A stretch of 5,564 nucleotides of DNA from an uncultured Spirochaetota bacterium (GTDB lineage: Bacteria > Spirochaetota > UBA4802 > UBA5368): positions 1 to 5,564 of the forward strand of contig CALMJO010000300.1 of NCBI GenBank assembly GCA_937864375.1, written 5' to 3'. This document shows, piece by piece, positions 1 to 5,020 of the stretch. Both the position numbers and the translations under genes were made by a program. A model generated the notes under the pieces. It did no database searches and was not told the origin of the DNA. It saw only the letters and a program-made list of their open reading frames with translations. Every line of letters begins with the position of its first letter. The stretch's first letter is position 1.

Positions 1-14
1 CCGACAGGGAAAGG

Positions 15-21
15 GTCAGGG
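15..21 (-). other. Candidate frameshift or recoding point (CCC-TGA-C) in the kinase receiver domain
   Basis: On the minus strand the kinase ends ATC CCC TGA C. Moving one base forward at this point (CCT GAC) removes the stop and reads D-P-F-P-V to the window edge. That is a plausible linker before the usual D-L-(hydrophobic)-x-x-D phospho-acceptor strand of a receiver. A proline tRNA on CCC slipping to CCU next to a UGA followed by C resembles known bacterial +1 recoding sites, but I see no Shine-Dalgarno-like stimulator just upstream such as prfB has. A one-base error or mutation in the four-C run explains the same pattern more simply. Confidence 0.4.
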
Positions 22-2118
22 GATAAGGTCACGCAGGGCCGATTCGGCGTCCGGGTAGTGGATCACGCGGTACCCGAAGCGCTCAAGGAGCCTGATCGTG
101 AGCTCGCGGACCTGCGGCTCGTCTTCAACGAGTATCAGCGTTTCGCGTCCGCCCCGGGGCTCCGCGGCCATGCGCGCCGCAGGAGATACGCCCGCGTCCG
201 ACTGCGCGCGCGGCAGGTATACTTTTACGGTAGTGCCCTCCCCCTCGCGGGAGTGAATCTCGACGAACCCGTGGTTCTGCCGCACCGATCCGTAGACGGT
301 GGCAAGCCCCAGGCCCGTCCCCTTGCCGCGGCTTTTCGTCGTAAAAAAAGGCTCAAAAAGGTGCTCCTGCACCTCCTGTGACATGCCGCTCCCGGTATCG
401 CTCACGACAAGCCTCACGTACGGTCCGGGACGCACGTCCTCGTGCAGGCGGCAAAGGGCCTCGTCGAGCTCGACCGCGGCGGTCTCGATGCGGACCCGGC
501 CGCCGTTCGCCATGGCGTCGCGCGCGTTCACCACGAGGTTGACGACGATCTGCTCGAACTGTCCCGGGTCGATCCTCACGGCGCCGGCCCCTTCGCCCAG
601 GCCGGTGGTGAGCGCAATGTTCTCTCCTATTATCCGCTCGAGCATCCGCTGCATCTCGCCCATGGCCGCGTTGATCTCGATCACCTGCGGCTCGATGATC
701 TGCTTCCGGCTGAAGGCCAGCAGCTGGTTCGTGAGGGAGGCCGCGCTCCGCGCCGCTTTGTGGATTTCTGAAATGGTCGCGTATAGCGATTCGTCCGGGT
801 TCAGGTCCATGAGCGCGAGCGAGGCGTTTCCCAGTATGGCCGTCAGGAGATTGTTGAAATCGTGCGCGATGCCGCCGGTAAGCCTGCCTATGGACTCGAT
901 CTTCTGCGCCTGCCTGAGCTCGTCCTCGAGCCGCTGCTTCTCCTCCTGCGCGCGCTTCTGCTCGGTGATGTCGGTGCACACCACGAGCACGATGGGCCGG
1001 CCGCCGGAATCGAGCATCGCCCGGGCGACCTCGTCGACCCAGATGACGGCGCCGTCCTTCCTCACCTTCCTGAACTCCCACCGGTACGAGGTGCCGGGGT
1101 TTTCCAGGCATGCCTCGAGCTTTCGGGCGACCTCGGCCCTGTCGGCCTCGTGGAACACTTTCAGAACCGGTTCGCCCTCGAGCTCCCGGATCGAGTAGCC
1201 CAGCTCCCGCGCCCCGAAATCGTTGACCGAAATCACCGTTCCGCGCTCGTCAAGGGTGAAGAACATGCTGGGATTGTCGCGGTAGAGCGCTCGGTAGCGC
1301 TCCTCGCTGGCGCGAAGCGCCTCCTCCGCGCGGGTGCGCTCGGTGACGTCCCTGCAGAGTGCAAGGACCTTGTCGTCGTCCATCGCGACCATCCGCGCCG
1401 ACCAGTACTCTTTCCTGCCCTGGATTTCCATGGTATATTCGAACTCCGCCATGACGCGCGTCTCCAGGACCCGCGCGATGTGATCCATGATCGCGTCCGC
1501 CTGTTCCGGGGAGAATCCGGTGTCGCGTATGTTTCTCCCTATCAGCTCCGTGGAAGGGATGAAGAGCCGGTCCCTGTGATCGGCCATGAAGTCAAGATAG
1601 GTGCCGTCCTTCGACACGACGAACATGAGGTCGGGGATTGCGGCGACGAGCGATCTGCTGCGCCGCTCACTCTCCAGCAGCGCCGCCTCAACGCGCTTTC
1701 GCTCGGTGATGTCTCGGCACAGCGAGAGGATGCGAAGGTCGCCGCCCTGGCCGAACGTCGTCGCGTTTATCTCCACCGCGGTAACGGTGCCGTCCGGGGA
1801 GAGATATTCGATCTCCAGCCCGCGAACCTGGCCGTCGCGCATGCATTGCGTGACCGCGCTTTCATTCTTTTCCCTGTCGCGCGGCGACGTCCATTCGACA
1901 ACGCTTCGACCCAGTATCTCCACAAGTGAAACGTATCCGGTCATCCGCACGTACCTGTCGTTCGCGTCCATGACGGTTCCGTCCTGGTGGAGGATGACGA
2001 AGCCGGTATCGGTGCTCTCGACCAGGTCCCGGTATTTTCGCTCTATGTCGTCTTTAAAATGTTCCATATGCACGCCCACCCATCCATCGATCACGCGCAC
2101 GACCGCACCCGGATGCAC
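16..2118 (-). CDS. Hybrid sensor histidine kinase, three PAS domains, receiver domain cut short
   Basis: Soluble signalling kinase that would autophosphorylate on a histidine in response to a cytoplasmic or redox/ligand cue. No transmembrane segment is visible. Domain order (residues): PAS 1 about 30-140, PAS 2 about 150-262, PAS 3 about 272-388, each closed by a D-(I/V)-T-E motif (136-139, 257-260, 383-386); coiled linker 388-408; HisKA with phospho-acceptor H419 in HDFNNLL; HATPase with N box NLVVNARDAM (527-536), DTGSGM (574-579), LFEPFFTTK and GTGLGL (600-605); then a receiver start with LILVEDEP (661-668). The frame ends at residue 700, so the receiver lacks its phospho-acceptor Asp, the Thr/Ser and the Lys; a full domain needs about 75 more residues. 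Either the gene is frameshifted at its end or the domain is a remnant. The chosen start is GTG at 2118, with AAGGA 13 nt upstream. ATG at 2067 (residue 18) is a credible alternative, and nothing conserved lies before it. Ligand and partner regulator are unknown. Confidence 0.93.
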   Translation of the reverse strand: MHPGAVVRVIDGWVGVHMEHFKDDIERKYRDLVESTDTGFVILHQDGTVMDANDRYVRMTGYVSLVEILGRSVVEWTSPRDREKNESAVTQCMRDGQVRGLEIEYLSPDGTVTAVEINATTFGQGGDLRILSLCRDITERKRVEAALLESERRSRSLVAAIPDLMFVVSKDGTYLDFMADHRDRLFIPSTELIGRNIRDTGFSPEQADAIMDHIARVLETRVMAEFEYTMEIQGRKEYWSARMVAMDDDKVLALCRDVTERTRAEEALRASEERYRALYRDNPSMFFTLDERGTVISVNDFGARELGYSIRELEGEPVLKVFHEADRAEVARKLEACLENPGTSYRWEFRKVRKDGAVIWVDEVARAMLDSGGRPIVLVVCTDITEQKRAQEEKQRLEDELRQAQKIESIGRLTGGIAHDFNNLLTAILGNASLALMDLNPDESLYATISEIHKAARSAASLTNQLLAFSRKQIIEPQVIEINAAMGEMQRMLERIIGENIALTTGLGEGAGAVRIDPGQFEQIVVNLVVNARDAMANGGRVRIETAAVELDEALCRLHEDVRPGPYVRLVVSDTGSGMSQEVQEHLFEPFFTTKSRGKGTGLGLATVYGSVRQNHGFVEIHSREGEGTTVKVYLPRAQSDAGVSPAARMAAEPRGGRETLILVEDEPQVRELTIRLLERFGYRVIHYPDAESALRDLIP

Positions 2119-2148
2119 CAGCGCGGCTGCTTCCTTTTAAAAATGCAT

Positions 2149-2178
2149 ATTACAGAAAAGGTGTGTAATTTTCCACAA
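2149..2178 (-). promoter_or_regulatory. Candidate sigma-70-type promoter of the histidine kinase gene
   Basis: On the minus strand, TTGTGG (2178-2173) and TGTAAT (2154-2149) are separated by 18 bp in an AT-rich stretch. Transcription would begin near 2142, giving a leader of about 24 nt to the GTG start and leaving the AAGGA at 2136-2132 inside the message. The -10 matches TATAAT at 5 of 6 positions and the -35 matches TTGACA at 3 of 6, so this is a moderate prediction. Confidence 0.45.
2162..2177. promoter_or_regulatory. Dyad resembling a CRP/FNR-family operator
   Basis: A 16-bp dyad, TGTGT-N6-CCACA, matches the CRP-type pattern TGTGA-N6-TCACA at eight of ten arm positions. It overlaps the -35 and spacer of the candidate kinase promoter, where a bound protein would be expected to block transcription. 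A single AT-rich dyad like this can arise by chance, and no regulator is encoded in the window. Confidence 0.22.
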
Positions 2179-2252
2179 TTAAAACAATAAGTCGGCACGC
2201 GGCGCTTGGACGCCCCCGTCGCATTGCCCAATCGTCTCCGCCCTATAATTAA

Positions 2253-2281
2253 TTGACATAATGATTCGTGCCGCGTATAAG
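2253..2281 (+). promoter_or_regulatory. Near-consensus sigma-70-type promoter of the MORN protein gene
   Basis: TTGACA (2253-2258) is followed after exactly 17 bp by TATAAG (2276-2281). Initiation near 2288 would give a leader of about 23 nt that includes GGAGG at 2296-2300, 10 nt before the ATG. The perfect -35, the optimal spacing and the short leader suggest strong housekeeping transcription. A separate TATAAT at 2244-2249 has no good -35 and is less likely to be used. Confidence 0.75.
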
Positions 2282-2310
2282 AATTCAACCTTTGTGGAGG
2301 GAAATGAACC

Positions 2311-3111
2311 ATGAAAATAAGTCTGATCATCACCGTTGCAGCGATTTTTTCTGTGTGCCTGGCTTCCAACCTGCAGGCGCAAACGTGCGAGAAGGGGGAC
2401 TGTGTCAAGGGCAAGGGAACCATGTCCTGGCAGAGCGGGGAGCGCTACGAGGGTTCGTGGAAAAACTCCAGGATGCACGGCAAGGGGACCATGACCTGGA
2501 GCGACGGCAGGAAGTATTCGGGCGATTGGAAAAACGGGGAGATGGACGGCGACGGCATGATGTCGTGGGCAAACGGCGACAAGTACAAAGGAGACTTCAA
2601 GGCCAACAACATGGAAGGCAAGGGCGTCATGACCTGGGCGACCGGCGACAGGTACGAGGGCGCGTGGAAGACGGGCAAGATGCACGGCAAGGGCGTGCTC
2701 AAGTACGCGAACGGCATCACGGTGAAGGGTTCGTGGGAAAACGGTGAACAAATTGCCGCGGCCGCGCCAAAGGCCAAAACGGCGGTGGAGCTCTCCGGCA
2801 CCTGGGGGCTTTACAACAAGAGCGCGCCGGGCGACAATTTTGATTACAATGCCAGAGACCTTACCTTCATGGCCGACGGAAAAGGCGTCGCGAAGATTCA
2901 ATTAAGGGAGTCGGGGCAGACAGTATCCCCGCCAATAAAGTGGACGCTTGTGGACAAGACTCTGACAATCCAGTACGACGAGGGAGATGGAAAAATGAGC
3001 GAGCCCTTTATGTACACATGGAACGAGAAGCTCAAGAGGTTCGAAGACGCGCCGCAGCCGTTCGGTCCCGAGGGCAAGGTGCAGAGTCTCAACATCATCA
3101 AGAAGAAATAG
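2311..3111 (+). CDS. Secreted MORN-repeat protein with C-terminal lipocalin-like domain
   Basis: Function unknown; probably a periplasmic or cell-surface structural/binding protein. Residues 1-23 look like a Sec signal peptide (KIS, a hydrophobic run of about 14 residues, then LQA before a possible cleavage site). No convincing lipobox precedes C26. C26 and C31 could form a disulfide. Four MORN repeats of exactly 23 residues begin at Y46, Y69, Y92 and Y115 (pattern Y-x-G-x-W/F-x-x-x-x-x-x-G-x-G), with degenerate half repeats before (about 28-45) and after (138-145). An Ala/Lys linker (149-158) leads to residues 160-266, a beta-rich region opening with LSGTW and with alternating hydrophobic strands, resembling small lipocalin-like domains. 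That last assignment rests on general appearance only. The start is fixed by GGAGG 10 nt upstream; an ATG at 2304 is in another frame. The gene is monocistronic, with its own promoter and terminator. Confidence 0.9.
   Translation: MKISLIITVAAIFSVCLASNLQAQTCEKGDCVKGKGTMSWQSGERYEGSWKNSRMHGKGTMTWSDGRKYSGDWKNGEMDGDGMMSWANGDKYKGDFKANNMEGKGVMTWATGDRYEGAWKTGKMHGKGVLKYANGITVKGSWENGEQIAAAAPKAKTAVELSGTWGLYNKSAPGDNFDYNARDLTFMADGKGVAKIQLRESGQTVSPPIKWTLVDKTLTIQYDEGDGKMSEPFMYTWNEKLKRFEDAPQPFGPEGKVQSLNIIKKK
2446..2721 (+). repeat. Four tandem 69-bp units encoding MORN repeats
   Basis: In-frame units begin at 2446, 2515, 2584 and 2653, each 69 bp with no length variation. The protein pattern is well kept, but the DNA copies have diverged at many positions (for example ATGCACGGCAAG in units 1 and 4 against ATGGACGGCGAC in unit 2). 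They are therefore old duplications held by selection on the protein rather than a fresh, unstable tandem array. Confidence 0.85.
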
Positions 3112-3138
3112 GACGCGTGGAAAATACAGCACATGACA

Positions 3139-3169
3139 GGGACGCTCTTCACGCGTCCCCGTTTTATTT
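3139..3169 (+). terminator. Intrinsic terminator after the MORN protein gene
   Basis: A 7-bp GC-rich stem, GGGACGC (3139-3145) with GCGTCCC (3153-3159), and a 7-nt loop is followed by CGTTTTATTT, 28 bp after the stop codon. The right arm can also pair perfectly over 8 bp with GGACGCGT at 3111-3118, which begins in the stop codon. The hairpin with the shorter loop should form more readily. Confidence 0.8.
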
Positions 3170-3250
3170 CAAGAGCCCATATTCTTCTTGCCCTTTCGCC
3201 GCGCCCGCGCTACCACGATGTGCCGGCGCATCGTCGCTGGTTCCATCACA

Positions 3251-3886
3251 ATGAAGGAAACACGCCCGCTCATCACCCTCTTCCAGGGATTCCGGTTCGG
3301 GATGCTTATCCAGCTTGCGGTGGGCCCCGTATGCCTCTACGTCTTCGCGACGGGAAGCGCGCACGGGTTCATGCACGCCCTGGCCGTGGTCGCCGCTGTG
3401 GCGCTGGTCGATGCGGCCTACATCCTCCTCGCCGTAATGGGCGTGGCGGTGCTGTTAAAAGGGCGGTTCACGCGCGCTGCGCTCCGGTTTTCAGGCGCGG
3501 CGGTGCTCGTTTTTTTTGGGACCAGGGCCATCATGGCGGGAATTGCCGGGCTGCCCGGCGAAACGCCGGCGGACCTGACGGGCGGGCCGTTCGTGAGCGG
3601 CCTGGTCCTCACCGCTTCGAACCCGCTCACGGTCCTCTTCTGGTCGGGGGTGTTTTCCGCGAGGCTCGCCCAGGATGGGCTCGCGGGGACGCGCCTGTTT
3701 CATTTTTCCGCCGGATGCGTGCTGGCCACGCTCGTATTCCTTGCCGGGATCGCGCTCGCGTCCAGCATGATGCGTGAATTTCTTCCTGGGTTGGCGGTAC
3801 GGATACTGAATGCGGCGGTAGGGTTCGCGCTCATCGTCTTCGCGGTCATCATGCTCGTGAAGGGGCGCGGTGCGCAGGGGGACTGA
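3251..3886 (+). CDS. LysE/RhtB-family inner-membrane exporter
   Basis: Predicted 211-residue exporter of an amino acid or related small metabolite, driven by the proton gradient in characterised family members; the substrate cannot be read from the sequence. Six hydrophobic segments are seen at about 12-34, 41-69, 78-100, 113-135, 150-172 and 183-203, the usual LysE number, and the length is typical. Family marks include GPVCLY (25-30) in helix 1, an acidic D54 in helix 2, and TASNPLTVLFW (121-131) at helix 4, which corresponds to the conserved N-P segment. The start at ATG 3251 is chosen by homologous length and because helix 1 follows directly. It has no clear Shine-Dalgarno. The frame is open upstream to a TTG at 3188, with ATG 3218 as another option. 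No convincing promoter was found in the 80 bp after the preceding terminator. The gene ends 3 bp from the convergent clpS. Confidence 0.85.
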   Translation: MKETRPLITLFQGFRFGMLIQLAVGPVCLYVFATGSAHGFMHALAVVAAVALVDAAYILLAVMGVAVLLKGRFTRAALRFSGAAVLVFFGTRAIMAGIAGLPGETPADLTGGPFVSGLVLTASNPLTVLFWSGVFSARLAQDGLAGTRLFHFSAGCVLATLVFLAGIALASSMMREFLPGLAVRILNAAVGFALIVFAVIMLVKGRGAQGD

Positions 3887-3889
3887 GCG

Positions 3890-4213
3890 CTATTCCTCTT
3901 CCATGCTGCATCGCAGCGGGAACTCATGCTCCTTGGCCATGCGGTGCACCATGTCCACCCTCGTCGCGGCGATGTCGTAGGTGTAGACGCCGCACACGCC
4001 CTTTCCCTTTTTATGTACGTCCAGCATGATCTGGGTCGCCTCGGCGGCAGGCTTGTGGAACACCTTCACGAGCACCTCGACCACGAAGTCCATGGTGGTG
4101 TAGTGGTCGTTGTGGAGGATCACCCGGTACATCCGGGGCTCTTCCAGGTCCATGCGTGATTCAAGCTTGAGCGCGCTGTCGAGGTCCTCGCTGGTCTGTT
4201 TCCTGCCGGGCAT
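3890..4213 (-). CDS. clpS: ATP-dependent Clp protease adaptor ClpS
   Basis: Cytosolic N-recognin that binds proteins with N-terminal Leu, Phe, Tyr or Trp and delivers them to ClpA of the ClpAP protease. The 107-residue length is normal. The flexible, charged N-terminal tail (1-27) that engages the ClpA pore is followed by the conserved core YRVILHNDHYTTMDFV (29-44). N35 and D36 match the residues that hold the substrate alpha-amino group in characterised ClpS. M41 is the hydrophobic gatekeeper, and H67 (in MLDVHKKG) matches E. coli H66. The C-terminal part, GVCGVYTYDIAATRVD, is also typical. ATG at 4213 has GGAG (4225-4222) 8 nt upstream. clpA is not next to it: the gene runs straight into the end of the convergent exporter. 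It lies 108 bp behind bpt on the same strand, so it is probably co-expressed with the enzyme that makes ClpS ligands. Confidence 0.97.
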   Translation of the reverse strand: MPGRKQTSEDLDSALKLESRMDLEEPRMYRVILHNDHYTTMDFVVEVLVKVFHKPAAEATQIMLDVHKKGKGVCGVYTYDIAATRVDMVHRMAKEHEFPLRCSMEEE

Positions 4214-4265
4214 GTGTGCCGCTCCATGGGCGCCGATGATGCATTCCGCTCCGCGCCGTCGTTCA

Positions 4266-4302
4266 GGGGGCGCGCTGACGGCATGAATGCCGCTCGGCCC
4301 CC
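4266..4302 (-). other. Intercistronic hairpin between bpt and clpS
   Basis: In the 108-bp gap, outer arms GGGGGC (4266-4271) and GCCCCC (4297-4302) flank an inner inverted repeat CGGCAT-GA-ATGCCG (4279-4292). Together they allow a long stem with an internal bulge. No T-run follows it in either direction; a T-rich run lies on its 5' side in the bpt-clpS transcript. It is therefore not a standard terminator. A transcript-stability or processing element that uncouples clpS from bpt is possible, but this is inference. Confidence 0.5.
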
Positions 4303-4321
4303 GCAGAATAAAAAATACTAC

Positions 4322-5020
4322 CTAGCCGCGTACGGTGAACCACTTTTTTTTGCCCCAGGAAAATTTTTCATGGGGGTAAAATCCCTGCTTGTACTCCATG
4401 CGCCCGCTTCCCGGGACGAAGTAGCCCAGGTAGTAATAGTCCAGGCCCTGCTCCCGGGCGAACTCCGTCTCGCACAGGATGCTGAAGATGCCGGGGCTCG
4501 CGGGCGCGAACGACTCCCGGTAGATGAAGTAGACCGACGACAGCCCCCGGCTCGAACGATCCAGGAAGCCCACGGCCTGGAGCCTCCCGTCCGCATAGTA
4601 CTCGCTCTGGAGCGAGGGGCAGGAGTGCCGGTAAAAATTGAACATGAAGTCCTCGAACGAGACGTCCCTGTCGCCAAAGCGCGTGACGGTGTGCTCGCGG
4701 TAGATGTCGAAGATCTCGTCCGAGTACGCGAGAGGGCCAAACTCCACGCGCACGCCCGCGTTCTTCCGCGCGACGCGCCTCTGCCCCTTCGTGGGAACGA
4801 ACCCGCCTGCGCGCACCCTGAGCGGTATGCAGAGGCTGCAGCCGGGACAGCGGGGCCTGAAGTAGCAGCAGCCGAACTTGCGCCACCCCGCCGCGAGGAG
4901 CTCCTCGAGCTCGTGCCCCGAAAGGTCCGTTGAAAGAAAAAACTCCAACCGGCTTACGCGGCCGGGAAGGTAGACGCAGGGCGACTCCTCGCCCAGCTCC
5001 AGATCGCGCAGGATCAGCAT
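4322..5020 (-). CDS. bpt: Aspartate/glutamate leucyltransferase, Bpt (ATE-family aminoacyl-tRNA-protein transferase)
   Basis: Transfers leucine from Leu-tRNA to N-terminal Asp or Glu, turning secondary destabilising residues into a ClpS-readable N-degron. At 232 residues it has the family length. The ATE N-terminal domain contains YLPGRVSR (17-24) and a cysteine-rich segment, CC at 51-52 and C58-x2-C61-x2-C64, followed by IPLRV (65-69). The C-terminal GNAT-like domain carries the strongly conserved SSVYFIY (161-167), SPGIFSIL (175-182), YYYLGYFVPGS (195-205) and MEYK (208-211), ending F-x-P. Leucyl rather than arginyl specificity is inferred from Bpt-like size and bacterial context, not proved. 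ATG at 5020 overlaps the fdhD stop by 7 bp (ATGCTGA), so translation is probably coupled; GAGG lies 10 nt upstream. The next gene downstream is clpS, which reads the product of this reaction. Confidence 0.93.
   Translation of the reverse strand: MLILRDLELGEESPCVYLPGRVSRLEFFLSTDLSGHELEELLAAGWRKFGCCYFRPRCPGCSLCIPLRVRAGGFVPTKGQRRVARKNAGVRVEFGPLAYSDEIFDIYREHTVTRFGDRDVSFEDFMFNFYRHSCPSLQSEYYADGRLQAVGFLDRSSRGLSSVYFIYRESFAPASPGIFSILCETEFAREQGLDYYYLGYFVPGSGRMEYKQGFYPHEKFSWGKKKWFTVRG

Noticed and set aside
862..1929. Long open frame of 355 codons on the plus strand opposite the kinase gene
   Set aside because: It is antisense to clearly conserved PAS, HisKA and HATPase coding sequence. GC-rich third positions keep opposite frames open, and the translation shows no family-like pattern.
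2193..2273. Seven-base inverted pair CGGCACG (2193-2199) and CGTGCCG (2267-2273) flanking the upstream region of the MORN promoter
   Set aside because: Arms are short and 67 bp apart in GC-biased sequence, so chance pairing is likely. No further operator features are seen.
2116..2306. Possible small gene in the divergent intergenic region
   Set aside because: The open stretches there have no ribosome site, no conserved-looking peptide, and overlap both candidate promoters.
2446..2721. Regular 69-bp repeats considered as a CRISPR-like or unstable tandem array
   Set aside because: Units are in frame, encode the MORN consensus, have no spacers and differ at many bases.
2179..2901. Open frame of 240 codons on the minus strand opposite the MORN gene
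   Set aside because: Its repetitive translation is the complement of the MORN repeats, and the sense gene has a promoter, ribosome site, signal peptide and terminator.
4214..4321. Dedicated clpS promoter in the bpt-clpS gap
   Set aside because: The AT-rich run just after the bpt stop offers TATTCT as a -10-like hexamer, but no -35-like hexamer lies at an acceptable distance.
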